Assembly (NCBI GenBank): GCA_964541155.1
Contig: CAZIPC010000007.1
Span: forward strand, 43,093-107,092
Source: UBA4416 sp964541155
GTDB taxonomy: Bacteria; Bacteroidota; Bacteroidia; B-17B0; Aurantibacillaceae
DNA length: 64,000 nucleotides
Direction of reading: 5' to 3'
Position numbers and translations under genes: made by a program
Notes under the pieces: model-generated
What the model saw: the letters and a program-made list of their open reading frames with translations, nothing else
Told to the model about the DNA's origin: nothing
Databases searched by the model: none
Part shown: piece after piece, positions 44,357 through 53,614 of the stretch
Position numbering within the stretch: position 1 is the stretch's first letter
Layout of the letters: each line of letters opens with the position of its first letter

Positions 44357-45235
44357 ATGATTAAGAGTTTTTTGTTATGTATTATTATCTTGATGTTTTT
44401 AAGTTGTCGTAATACTCATCAAACAAGCAATTATACAAGGGATAAAGAAGGTTGTTATTACAAATTATTAGCTATTGGAGATGGTAATAATTACCCATTA
44501 AGAGAAAGTGTTTTAGTTATTGAGGCCGTTATGAAAACTCAGTCGGATTCAGTTTTTTGGGATACCAAACATGATGCTTTAAATGGAATGTATATTTCGC
44601 TAGGTGATTTATCAGAAAAAGACCCTTGTAAAAAATATTTTATGAAAATGGTTGAAGGAGATAGCTCCTCTTTTTTAATTAAGCCTACTATTCTTTTTAG
44701 AGATTATTTTGATACGATAGTTCCAGATTTTTGCCAAAAAGACTCTTTATTAAAATTAGATGTTAAGTTAATTCAAATTATTTCAAGAGCAGAATATCAA
44801 GCATTGCAAAAAAATGCTGAAGGAAAAGAGCAAGAAGAAGATAAAGAACTTGAAGAATTACAATTAATTGACTGTTATTTACTTAATAAATACAAATATG
44901 TAAAGGCTGACGAAACAGGAGTTTATATAATTAATAAAACCACCACTAATTTAGAACCAGTAAGTGAAGGCAAAAAAATAAAAGTATCTATAAGCGGTGA
45001 ATTTTTAGATGGAAAACCAATAGACAATAAAGCTCAGGCCCTTGAATTTACTTATGGAATGCCTGATCAGGTGGTTAAAGGATTAAATATTATTATTGGT
45101 AGATTAAAAAAAGGAGAAACTGCAAAAATAATATTACCTTCGCGACTGGCTTTTGGCGAATTAGGAAGTAGCAATGGTTCTATCCCTCCTTATACGCCTT
45201 TAGTTTATAACATTAAAATAATAGATATAAAATAA
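44357..45235 (+). CDS. Lipoprotein with tandem FKBP-like domains, degenerate active sites
   Basis: A 292-residue protein with a signal peptide and the lipobox FLSC. Residues of about 30-155 are a diverged FKBP-like module, an acidic helical linker follows (EGKEQEEDKELEELQ), and a second FKBP domain covers about 185-292, ending IPPYTPLVYNIKIIDIK. The usual catalytic residues are changed in the second domain (IDNK where FDSS is normal, GLN where GW is normal), so it may act as a chaperone rather than an isomerase. It starts 1 base after the gldI stop. Confidence 0.8.
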   Translation: MIKSFLLCIIILMFLSCRNTHQTSNYTRDKEGCYYKLLAIGDGNNYPLRESVLVIEAVMKTQSDSVFWDTKHDALNGMYISLGDLSEKDPCKKYFMKMVEGDSSSFLIKPTILFRDYFDTIVPDFCQKDSLLKLDVKLIQIISRAEYQALQKNAEGKEQEEDKELEELQLIDCYLLNKYKYVKADETGVYIINKTTTNLEPVSEGKKIKVSISGEFLDGKPIDNKAQALEFTYGMPDQVVKGLNIIIGRLKKGETAKIILPSRLAFGELGSSNGSIPPYTPLVYNIKIIDIK

Positions 45236-45240
45236 AAAAG

Positions 45241-46164
45241 ATGAACAAAATTACTATGTTATTAGGTGCTGCAATGTTAGTAGGACTTGCATCATGTAAC
45301 AAATCAGAATTCGATGGCTTTACAAAAGCTGATAACGGATTACACTACAAGTTTTATACTCAAGATGAAAATGGCGTTAAAGCTGTTGAAGGAGATGGCG
45401 TAAGTATGAGTATTGTATATGCTTTAAAGCGTCAAGAAAAAGATTCTGTTTTATTTGACTCAAGATTAAATTCAGATGATGGTACAGGTATTATTCGTTA
45501 TATATTGCCAAAGCCTTCTTTTGTAGGTAGTTTAGAGGATGCTATTACAATGATGAGTAAAAATGACAGTGCTGCATTTATTATCAGTGCGGATTCTTTT
45601 TTCTTAAAAACTAATAAAATGCAGGCATTACCTCCTTTTGCTAAACCAGGAGATAAACTTCAAATTACTATAAAATTAGTTGAAATAAAAACTAAAAAAG
45701 AATTAGAAGAAAATCAGAAAAAACAAGAAGCTGAAATGGCAAGTTTAGCAGAAGCTGAAAAACCAAAATTAGATGCGTATTTAACAACAAATAAAATAAC
45801 AACTGCACCAACAGCTAGTGGTTTAATTTTTATTGAAACTTTAAAAGGTAAAGGAAAAGAGCACCCAAAAGCAACAGATGAAGTAACGGTACACTACACA
45901 GGAACTTTATTAGATGGAACAAAGTTTGATAGCTCTTTAGATAGAGGTGAACCTACAACATTTCCTTTAAATCAAGTTATTCCAGGATGGACAGAAGCAA
46001 TACAATTGATGACAAAAGGAAGTAAAGCAAAGGTTATAATTCCTTCAGCTTTAGCATACGGGGCAAGAGGTGGTGGCCCAATTCCTCCATTTTCAAGTTT
46101 AGTTTTTGAAATTGAATTAATTGATTTTAAAGCAGGAAATAATACTGTACCGTCAGCACATTAA
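45241..46164 (+). CDS. FKBP-type peptidyl-prolyl isomerase lipoprotein with N-terminal FKBP-like module
   Basis: A 307-residue lipoprotein (lipobox LASC). A diverged FKBP-like module covers about 25-160. A Lys/Glu-rich helix (KKELEENQKKQEAEMASLAE) leads to a canonical FKBP domain (about 195-300) with VHYTGTLLDGTKFDSSLDRG, VIPGWTEAIQLM and ALAYGARGGGPIPP, so the isomerase site is intact. The architecture matches the previous protein, suggesting tandem duplication with loss of catalysis in that copy. It starts 5 bases after it. Confidence 0.88.
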   Translation: MNKITMLLGAAMLVGLASCNKSEFDGFTKADNGLHYKFYTQDENGVKAVEGDGVSMSIVYALKRQEKDSVLFDSRLNSDDGTGIIRYILPKPSFVGSLEDAITMMSKNDSAAFIISADSFFLKTNKMQALPPFAKPGDKLQITIKLVEIKTKKELEENQKKQEAEMASLAEAEKPKLDAYLTTNKITTAPTASGLIFIETLKGKGKEHPKATDEVTVHYTGTLLDGTKFDSSLDRGEPTTFPLNQVIPGWTEAIQLMTKGSKAKVIIPSALAYGARGGGPIPPFSSLVFEIELIDFKAGNNTVPSAH

Positions 46165-46211
46165 TTTTTTATTAAATTGAATATCTTAACTATCATTTAA
46201 TATAATAAAGT

Positions 46212-47276
46212 ATGAAAAAAATAATTTTAGTATCTCTACTAGCCTTAGTTTCTATAGGATTAATGGCAAATAAAGACAAATCTAAAAAACCTAAAAAAAT
46301 AAAAATAAGTAAAATGGATAAAGATTTTTTAAGTAAACAGCCCGAGGGCATGTATGCAAAATTTGAAACAGCAAAAGGAAATATTTATTGTTCACTTGAA
46401 TTCAAAAAAACTCCAATGACTGTTGCAAACTTCGTTGGATTAGCAGAAGGAGCTATAAAAAACACAGCAAAGGCAGAAGGAATTCCGTATTATGATAGTT
46501 TAAAGTTTCATCGTGTTATTCCTAATTTTATGATTCAGGGTGGTTGCCCATTAGGTACAGGAACTGGAGATCCGGGATATAAGTTTCCAGATGAATTTGA
46601 TGAAACTTTAAAACATTCTGGTCCAGGAATTTTATCGATGGCAAACGCCGGACCTGGAACAAACGGTAGTCAATTTTTTATTACCCATGTTAAAACAGAT
46701 TGGTTAGACGGTAAACATACTGTATTTGGACATGTTGTTGAAGGACAATCAGTAGTTGATTCTATTAAAGGAAATGATATATTAAATCATTTAATTATTT
46801 TACGTAAAGGAAAAGAAGCTGAAGCGTTTGATGCAGCTAAAGTATTTGAATTTGAAAAAGCAAATGCGGGTGCAAAAGCAGCTGCAAAAGCAAAAGCAGA
46901 AAAAGAAAAAATGGAAAAAGTGTTAAATGAAACATATGGTTCTGCTAAAACTACACCAAGTGGTTTGAGATATATTATTGAAAAAGAAGGAGAAGGAATC
47001 GCTCCAACAGCAACATCTCAAGTAACAGTTCATTACTCTGGATATCTATTAAATGGTAATAAATTTGATAGCTCAGTAGATAGAGGTCAGCCTGCAACAT
47101 TTGGTTTAAATCAAGTAATACCAGGATGGACAGAAGGGTTACAATTATTGAAACCAGGTGGAAAAGCTAAACTAATAATTCCAGCTAATTTAGGATACGG
47201 AGAAAATGGTTATCCACCAGTTATTCCTCCTAATTCTTGGTTAGTGTTTGATGTAGAATTAATCAAAGTAAATTAG
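46212..47276 (+). CDS. Dual immunophilin: cyclophilin-FKBP fusion isomerase
   Basis: A 354-residue exported protein with a signal peptide ending near LMANKD and a Lys-rich segment. The cyclophilin domain (about 48-200) carries FHRVIPNFMIQGGCPLGTGTG, NGSQFFITHV and HTVFGHVVEG. An Ala/Lys/Glu coiled linker (about 210-238) leads to an FKBP domain (245-354) with VHYSGYLLNGNKFDSSVDRG, VIPGWTEGLQLL and LGYGENG. Both active sites look intact. Such cyclophilin-FKBP fusions are known from Flavobacterium and spirochaetes. It ends the tatA-isomerase run and is followed by a terminator. Confidence 0.92.
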   Translation: MKKIILVSLLALVSIGLMANKDKSKKPKKIKISKMDKDFLSKQPEGMYAKFETAKGNIYCSLEFKKTPMTVANFVGLAEGAIKNTAKAEGIPYYDSLKFHRVIPNFMIQGGCPLGTGTGDPGYKFPDEFDETLKHSGPGILSMANAGPGTNGSQFFITHVKTDWLDGKHTVFGHVVEGQSVVDSIKGNDILNHLIILRKGKEAEAFDAAKVFEFEKANAGAKAAAKAKAEKEKMEKVLNETYGSAKTTPSGLRYIIEKEGEGIAPTATSQVTVHYSGYLLNGNKFDSSVDRGQPATFGLNQVIPGWTEGLQLLKPGGKAKLIIPANLGYGENGYPPVIPPNSWLVFDVELIKVN

Positions 47277-47296
47277 TTTTTGTTCAATAATATTTC

Positions 47297-47326
47297 AAAA
47301 AAGCTTCTCAATAGAGAAGCTTTTTT
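47297..47326 (+). terminator. Rho-independent terminator after the isomerase cluster
   Basis: Inverted repeat AAGCTTCTC / GAGAAGCTT with an AATA loop, preceded by A and followed by T tracts, 20 bases after the stop codon at 47276. Confidence 0.88.
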
Positions 47327-47430
47327 GCTTTAAACCTCTTCTATTATAAAATTTTGTAAAGCTAAAAACACTATAAAATCTTATAAACAATCGGTTGAAA
47401 AGTACGTTATCAATAAGATAGTATTTTGTT

Positions 47431-47438
47431 TAAATTTG
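47431..47438 (+). promoter_or_regulatory. Bacteroidota -7 promoter element of gcvP
   Basis: TAAATTTG matches the TAnnTTTG -7 consensus of Bacteroidota primary sigma factor promoters. No good TTG -33 element is seen at the usual distance. It sits 24 bases before the ATG at 47463 and covers the in-frame TTG at 47436, which argues against that TTG as the start codon. Confidence 0.45.
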
Positions 47439-47462
47439 TCATCTCTAAAAAATACACTAAAA

Positions 47463-50324
47463 ATGACTACTGATAAATTTGTTTCCCGTCATAACGGACC
47501 TCGCGAAAATGAAATTAAACAAATGCTTGCTAAAATTGGCGTGTCGTCTGTTGATGAATTAATTAGTCAAACTGTGCCAGAAGGCATTCGTTTAAAACAA
47601 CCATTACAGTTAGCGCCTGCAATGAGTGAGTATCAATACATGAAGCATTTAAAAGCTTTAGGTAAAAAAAATAAAGTATTTCGTTCATATATAGGTTTAG
47701 GATATTATAATACAATATTACCAGCTGTTATTCAGCGCAACATATTAGAGAATCCAGGTTGGTATACAGCCTATACGCCATATCAAGCTGAAATTGCACA
47801 AGGTAGACTAGAGGCTATTTTGAACTTTCAAACAATGGTTATGGATTTAACATCCATGCCAATTGCTAACGCATCTTTATTAGATGAAGCAACTGCTGCG
47901 GCAGAAGCTTTATTTATGTTTTATAGCAATCGTAGCAAAGCAAAAATTGCAAATGGCGGAAATAAATTTTTTATTAGTGATACTGTATTTCCTCAAACTA
48001 TTGATGTTGTTAGAACTCGTGCGCTACCATACGGAATAGAATTAGTAATTGGAGAGGCAAGTACTATAACGTTAGATAACTCGTTTTTTGGAGCATTAAT
48101 TCAATATCCAGATATGAATGGAGAAGCTAATGACTACAAATCATTTATAACAGATGCTCATTCTAAAGAAGTGCAGGTAGTTGTAGCTACTGATTTATTA
48201 GCTTTAGCATTATTAACTCCTCCGGGCGAATGGGGAGCAGACTGTGTAATTGGTAATTCTCAACGTTTTGGAGTTCCGTTAGGATATGGTGGTCCGCATG
48301 CAGCGTTTTTTACATGTAAAGAAGATTATAAACGTTTAATTCCTGGCCGTATTATTGGCGTTTCTGTTGATGCTGAAGGAAATCCAGCATTACGAATGGC
48401 ATTACAAACTCGTGAACAACACATTAAACGTGATAAAGCGACATCTAATATTTGTACTGCACAAGCTTTACTTGCAATTATGGCAAGTATGTATGCTGTT
48501 TATCATGGTCAAGATGGTATTAAATCTATAGCTCAAAGCATACATAATGCAACACATTCGTTAGCAGAAAATTTAAAATCATTAGGATTACAAATTAAAA
48601 CAAAATTATATTTTGATACTATTGTTGTAGAGTGTGATGCAGCTAAAGTTATGTCAATTGCAGAGACTAAAGAAATAAATTTTCGTTTTATAGATGATAA
48701 ACATGTAGGTATTTCATTAGATCAAACTATTGAACAAACAGATTTAAATGATATTTTTTCTGTATTTGCAAACGCTTTAAAAGAAGTTGATTATAAGACT
48801 TCTACATTAATTTCTACTTCTAATTTAAATCGTACGTCAACTTATTTAACTCATCCAACATTTAATTCTTATCACAGTGAGAGTGAAATGATGCGTTATA
48901 TCAAGCGTTTAGAAAATAAAGATTTATCACTGGTACACTCAATGATTTCTTTAGGTTCTTGTACGATGAAATTAAATGCTGCATCTGAGTTATTGCCATT
49001 AACATGGCCAGAGTTCGCTAGTATTCATCCTTTTGTTCCAGTAAATCAAGCATTAGGTTACGCTGAATTAATTGAGCAATTAAATAAAGATTTATCTGAA
49101 ATTACAGGCTTTGCTCGTATGAGTTTTCAACCAAACTCAGGAGCTCAAGGAGAGTATGCTGGATTAATGGTTATTAGAGCCTATCATATTGCAAATGGAA
49201 ATGCGCATCGAAATGTTGCTTTAATTCCTTCTTCAGCACATGGTACAAATCCAGCTTCTGCAGCCATGGCAGGTATGACCATAATTGTTACAAAATGTGA
49301 TGAAAAAGGAAATATAGATTTAGCTGATTTAAAAGCAAAAGCAGAACAACATAAAGATAATTTATCATGTTTAATGGTAACATATCCATCTACTCATGGG
49401 GTTTATGAAGAATCTATAAAAGAAATCACGCAATTAATACATGATAATGGCGGATTAGTTTATATGGATGGAGCAAATATGAATGCGCAAGTAGGATTAA
49501 CATCTCCAGGAAATATTGGAGCTGATGTATGTCATTTAAATCTGCATAAAACTTTTGCTATTCCACATGGTGGAGGTGGTCCTGGAATGGGACCAATTGG
49601 TGTGGTAGAAAAATTAGTACCATTTTTACCTTCTCATAAAATAATAAACACAAGTGGAGATAATGGAATTACTGCAGTTTCGGCAGCGCCATATGGTAGC
49701 GCATTAATTTTATTAATTTCTTATGGGTATATTAAAATGTTGGGTGGTGATGGTTTAAAACAAGCTACTGAGATGGCGATTTTAAATGCTAATTATATGA
49801 AAGAAGTATTGTCAGGAAGTTATAAAATCTTATACACTGGTAAAAATGGACGTTGTGCTCATGAAATGATTTTAGATTGTAATGACTTTAAAATGTCGAG
49901 TGGAGTTGAGGTGGCAGATATGGCAAAGCGATTAATGGATTATGGATTTCATGCGCCAACAGTTGCTTTCCCAGTAGTAAATACATTAATGGTAGAGCCA
50001 ACAGAATCTGAGTCAAAAGCAGAGTTAGATCGTTTTTGCGAAGCAATGATTTCTATTCGTAAAGAAATTCAAGAAATTCAAGATGGTAAATATGATAAAA
50101 CAAACAATGTTATAAAAAATGCACCACACACTTGCAAATTAGTAGTTTCTGATAATTGGGAAAAACCATATCCTCGTCAAAAGGCGGCTTATCCATTAGC
50201 ATGGGTTCGTGATAATAAATTTTGGCCAAGCGTTGCTAAAGTAGATAATGCATATGGCGATAGAAACTTAGTGTGTTCTTGTGCGCCAATTGAATCGTAT
50301 ATTCAAGAGACAGTGAACGCCTAA
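47463..50324 (+). CDS. gcvP: Glycine dehydrogenase (decarboxylating), glycine cleavage P protein
   Basis: A PLP enzyme of the glycine cleavage system that decarboxylates glycine and passes the aminomethyl group to GcvH. This is the single-chain form (953 residues): an N-terminal half with GYGGPHAAFFT and QTREQHIKRDKATSNICTAQ, and a C-terminal half with the PLP lysine in HLNLHKTFAIPHGGGGPG. The start ATG at 47463 (MTTDKFVSRHNG) fits family N-termini and the -7 element. It stands alone; gcvT and gcvH are not in the window. A terminator follows. Confidence 0.96.
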   Translation: MTTDKFVSRHNGPRENEIKQMLAKIGVSSVDELISQTVPEGIRLKQPLQLAPAMSEYQYMKHLKALGKKNKVFRSYIGLGYYNTILPAVIQRNILENPGWYTAYTPYQAEIAQGRLEAILNFQTMVMDLTSMPIANASLLDEATAAAEALFMFYSNRSKAKIANGGNKFFISDTVFPQTIDVVRTRALPYGIELVIGEASTITLDNSFFGALIQYPDMNGEANDYKSFITDAHSKEVQVVVATDLLALALLTPPGEWGADCVIGNSQRFGVPLGYGGPHAAFFTCKEDYKRLIPGRIIGVSVDAEGNPALRMALQTREQHIKRDKATSNICTAQALLAIMASMYAVYHGQDGIKSIAQSIHNATHSLAENLKSLGLQIKTKLYFDTIVVECDAAKVMSIAETKEINFRFIDDKHVGISLDQTIEQTDLNDIFSVFANALKEVDYKTSTLISTSNLNRTSTYLTHPTFNSYHSESEMMRYIKRLENKDLSLVHSMISLGSCTMKLNAASELLPLTWPEFASIHPFVPVNQALGYAELIEQLNKDLSEITGFARMSFQPNSGAQGEYAGLMVIRAYHIANGNAHRNVALIPSSAHGTNPASAAMAGMTIIVTKCDEKGNIDLADLKAKAEQHKDNLSCLMVTYPSTHGVYEESIKEITQLIHDNGGLVYMDGANMNAQVGLTSPGNIGADVCHLNLHKTFAIPHGGGGPGMGPIGVVEKLVPFLPSHKIINTSGDNGITAVSAAPYGSALILLISYGYIKMLGGDGLKQATEMAILNANYMKEVLSGSYKILYTGKNGRCAHEMILDCNDFKMSSGVEVADMAKRLMDYGFHAPTVAFPVVNTLMVEPTESESKAELDRFCEAMISIRKEIQEIQDGKYDKTNNVIKNAPHTCKLVVSDNWEKPYPRQKAAYPLAWVRDNKFWPSVAKVDNAYGDRNLVCSCAPIESYIQETVNA

Positions 50325-50342
50325 CTACATAATAATTATTTT

Positions 50343-50371
50343 AAAGCCTCTCGTAAAGAGAGGCTTTTTTT
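50343..50371 (+). terminator. Rho-independent terminator after gcvP
   Basis: AAAGCCTCTC / GAGAGGCTTT stem with a GTAAA loop and a T-run, 18 bases after the gcvP stop. The remaining 140 bases before the convergent ABC ATPase gene are AT-rich without a further clear feature. Confidence 0.9.
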
Positions 50372-50512
50372 ATGTCATTGTACAACTTTATTATTATAGC
50401 TTTTAAATTATTACTAATTAAATTAGATAGTTAAAAGTTATTTATATGAAATGAAAATTAACAGGTTATTTTAGAATGTTATATCTACATGTATATAATA
50501 TCTACACATATA

Positions 50513-51190
50513 TCAACGAATAATTTTTCCATCTGCCATTTCAATAGTACGGTGTGTTCTTGATGCAAAGTCAGAATCGTGAGTTACAATTAATAATGCT
50601 TGATTTCTTTCTTTAACAAGATTATTAAAAATGTCAAATACCATATCACTGTTTTTTTTATCTAAATTGCCAGTAGGCTCATCTCCCATAATTATTAAAG
50701 GATCATTTATTAAAGCTCTGGCAATTGCTATTCTTTGTTTTTGACCACCACTAAGTTGATTTGGAGATTTTAATGCATGATCAGCCATATCTAAAGTACG
50801 TAAATGTTCCATTGCTTTGTGTTCAATTTCAGGTAATGAATATTTAGCCAGTTTAATGCCAGGTAGCATAACATTTTTAAGAACATTGTATTCGGGTAAT
50901 AAGTAATGAAATTGAAAAACAAAGCCCACATACTCATTTCTTATTTTTGCTAAATCAGTATCTGTTTTGTTGGTAAGGTTAACATTATTTATAAAAAGTT
51001 CACCTTCATAAACAGTATCCATCGTTGAAAGAATATACAAAAGAGTAGATTTTCCGCATCCTGATTTTCCAACAATAGAAACAAATTCACCTTCTGTAAT
51101 ACATAAATTAATATCAGATAATACCCTAAATTTTACGGGATCGTAAAAATATTTATTGATATTAACGGTTTCTAATATTTTTTTTGACAT
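50513..51190 (-). CDS. ABC transporter ATPase (MacB/LolD type)
   Basis: A 225-residue nucleotide-binding subunit. Walker A is GKSGCGKSTLL, the Q-loop region is FVFQFHYLLPEYNVLKNVMLP (the LolD/MacB pattern), the signature is LSGGQKQRIAIARAL, and Walker B is IIMGDEPTGNLD, with the switch His in VTHDSDFA. It powers the permease encoded 1 base upstream. It is the last gene of the adaptor-permease-ATPase operon. Confidence 0.94.
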   Translation of the reverse strand: MSKKILETVNINKYFYDPVKFRVLSDINLCITEGEFVSIVGKSGCGKSTLLYILSTMDTVYEGELFINNVNLTNKTDTDLAKIRNEYVGFVFQFHYLLPEYNVLKNVMLPGIKLAKYSLPEIEHKAMEHLRTLDMADHALKSPNQLSGGQKQRIAIARALINDPLIIMGDEPTGNLDKKNSDMVFDIFNNLVKERNQALLIVTHDSDFASRTHRTIEMADGKIIR

Positions 51191-51191
51191 T

Positions 51192-52451
51192 TTATTTTCC
51201 TCTTATAATTTCTACAGGATCTATTTTACTGGCTTTTAAAGCTGGAAACAGACCTGCAATTGTAGTTGTGAAAATTGCAAACATAAATCCTATAAAATAA
51301 TATGCTGTTTTATAATCAATAGGATATGTTTTTATGGTAGGCAATGATGGTGTTTCAAACGGTATAATATCAATGATGTGACTGAGCGTGAATCCAAATA
51401 ATAGTCCGCAAATTCCACCTACTGTACCAATAATTAATGATAATGTGATGAATATCCATTTAACATCATTGCCAGAAAAACCTGTAGCTTTTAAAATAGC
51501 AATTGAGTCCATTTTTTCAAAAATCATCATATTTAAAATATTATAAATACCAAAGCCTGCTACTATTAATAGGGTAATACTTACAGCATACGAAATAATT
51601 GTTCGAATATTACTCCCTGTTTCAAATTGTGAATTTGTAGTTTGGGCATCAATCGCATCAATTTCAAATTTATTTTTGTATTCCTTAGCAACTTTAGGAG
51701 CTGATTCAAAATCATATAATTTCATTTGGATATCGGTAATGTAATTCGATGATTCTCCTAAAATCATTTGTGCTGTATTTAAAGAGGTATAGCTTATTGT
51801 ATTATCAATTTCTTCTATTCCTACTTGTACTATACCAACAATTTTTAAATTTACTAATCCACCTTTTAAGGTTGTTATTTTAATAACATCACCTAGTTTA
51901 GCCATCATTTTTTCTGCTAGCCCTTTACCTAAAATAATGGTGTTATTTTCGTTATTTAGACTATAAATACTACCTTCAGTTATATAGTCACTTAAGTTAA
52001 ATAAATGTTCTTCGGCGGCTACATCTATTCCATTTACAACTCCAGTAATTTCAATATTCCCCGAATTAAAAAATACAGGTGTTGTTACTTTTGCAGCAAC
52101 ATCAATTACTCGAGGGTCATTTTTTAAAGCATTAATAATGGCTTTACTATTGTATATTTCACTGCCCCTGTCTTTAGGTTTTATAGATTGAATAATATTA
52201 ATATTGTTATTGTATATTTTTGATAATGAAATAGGTTGTCTTTCGCTTGGTTTGATTTCGTTGTAAAGTCTGATATGCGGAGTTCGATTTAACATTAATC
52301 CATCTAATAAATTATTTAATCCATTCATAAAGCTAACTAGTGTAATATACATGGCTATGCCAAAAGCCACACCAACTCCTGCAATTATAGATTGTTTTAA
52401 TCGAGCTTTAATTAAGCTTAAAGCAATATCGATAACTAATTTTAAGTTCAA
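51192..52451 (-). CDS. ABC transporter permease, MacB/FtsX type
   Basis: A 419-residue inner-membrane subunit with one N-terminal helix (about 15-40), a large periplasmic domain (about 45-275) and three C-terminal helices ending GLFPALKASKIDPVEIIRGK, the FtsX-family terminus. Permeases of this kind do mechanotransmission between ATP hydrolysis and periplasmic partners rather than classic transport. The substrate (lipoprotein, peptide or drug) is not readable. It lies 4 bases downstream of the adaptor gene. Confidence 0.92.
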   Translation of the reverse strand: MNLKLVIDIALSLIKARLKQSIIAGVGVAFGIAMYITLVSFMNGLNNLLDGLMLNRTPHIRLYNEIKPSERQPISLSKIYNNNINIIQSIKPKDRGSEIYNSKAIINALKNDPRVIDVAAKVTTPVFFNSGNIEITGVVNGIDVAAEEHLFNLSDYITEGSIYSLNNENNTIILGKGLAEKMMAKLGDVIKITTLKGGLVNLKIVGIVQVGIEEIDNTISYTSLNTAQMILGESSNYITDIQMKLYDFESAPKVAKEYKNKFEIDAIDAQTTNSQFETGSNIRTIISYAVSITLLIVAGFGIYNILNMMIFEKMDSIAILKATGFSGNDVKWIFITLSLIIGTVGGICGLLFGFTLSHIIDIIPFETPSLPTIKTYPIDYKTAYYFIGFMFAIFTTTIAGLFPALKASKIDPVEIIRGK

Positions 52452-52455
52452 TTGA

Positions 52456-53541
52456 TTAAGGTTTGTAAATAATTTCGTTTTCTTTTAATCCATCAATAAC
52501 TTCAGTTATTTGATAGTCTTTAATCCCTAATTTAACTTCACGTTTTTCATTAGAGTTTACAATTACATATTTATTATCAATAATATAACTGTTTGGTATT
52601 GTAATTACATTTTTTTTAGTTTGAATTACAATATTAGCTTCGGCTGATAAATTTGGAAATAATTTTTTTGGAGCATTATTAAAATAAGCCTCAACATTAA
52701 ATGTTCTACTTCTTTCATTCATAATTGGATAAATTTTTTTAACTGTAGCTTCTAATAATAGTCCTTTATAACTATCCATTGTTACCAGTACTTTTTGACC
52801 CTCATTAATCTTAATAATATCGTTTTCATCTACAGATAATTCTAATAAAAATGTATCAGCATTACCAATAATAGCTAAAGGTGTTTGTGGTGTAATTAAC
52901 TCGCCACGTTCTTTGAATATATCATATACTTTGCCATTTATATTACTTTTAATAGTATAATCGTTATATAATTTTTTATTAATATCGTAATTTAAGTTAG
53001 CATGATTGAGCTCGCTTTGTAATTGTGTTTTTAATAAAAATAATTTTTTTTGAGCACTTAATAAATTAATTTTAGAATTATCAAATGCTAGTTTTTTTTG
53101 TTCAAATTCTATGAGAGAACCAATATTTTGTTCCCATAATTTTTTTTGACGAACAAATAAAGCAGAGTCTAATTTTAATTTTTCATTTGCAAAGTCAACA
53201 TTCAACTCAGCTTCTTTTAATTTATCAGATCCTTTTTGGGAATACTTTGCACTTAATTCTAAAGATATTCTTGCATTTTCAGTGTTTAGTTCAGGCGTTA
53301 GGTTATCAATTGTTAATAAGGTTTCGTTTCTTAAAATAGTTTCACCCACATTTACAGCAATGTTTTGTAATACGCCATTTACAGTAGAGTATACATTGTA
53401 TTGATTAAGCGCTTTTATTTTTCCAGAAGCATATACTGATTCAGTGATATTACCACTTTTTACATTAATTTTTTCTTTCTCTTTTTTACAAGATAGAAAT
53501 ATGATTGAAAAACTAAGTGAAATAATAAATGCTTTTTTCAT
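52456..53541 (-). CDS. HlyD/MacA-like periplasmic adaptor lipoprotein
   Basis: A membrane-fusion protein of 361 residues, tethered as a lipoprotein (lipobox FLSC at about residue 18). It has a biotinyl-lipoyl-like half motif (ASGKIKALNQYNVYSTVNGVLQNIAVNVGE), a long alpha-helical hairpin (about 90-190), and a beta-barrel region (PLAIIGNADTFLLELSVDENDI). It would link the MacB-like permease to an outer-membrane TolC-type protein, which is not in the window. It is the first gene of this operon. Confidence 0.92.
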   Translation of the reverse strand: MKKAFIISLSFSIIFLSCKKEKEKINVKSGNITESVYASGKIKALNQYNVYSTVNGVLQNIAVNVGETILRNETLLTIDNLTPELNTENARISLELSAKYSQKGSDKLKEAELNVDFANEKLKLDSALFVRQKKLWEQNIGSLIEFEQKKLAFDNSKINLLSAQKKLFLLKTQLQSELNHANLNYDINKKLYNDYTIKSNINGKVYDIFKERGELITPQTPLAIIGNADTFLLELSVDENDIIKINEGQKVLVTMDSYKGLLLEATVKKIYPIMNERSRTFNVEAYFNNAPKKLFPNLSAEANIVIQTKKNVITIPNSYIIDNKYVIVNSNEKREVKLGIKDYQITEVIDGLKENEIIYKP

Positions 53542-53614
53542 GCTTTAAAGATATACATAAAGTAGAAAAATAAATCTGATTCTTATCAAATAAAAAAAAA
53601 TTAAATGATTTATA

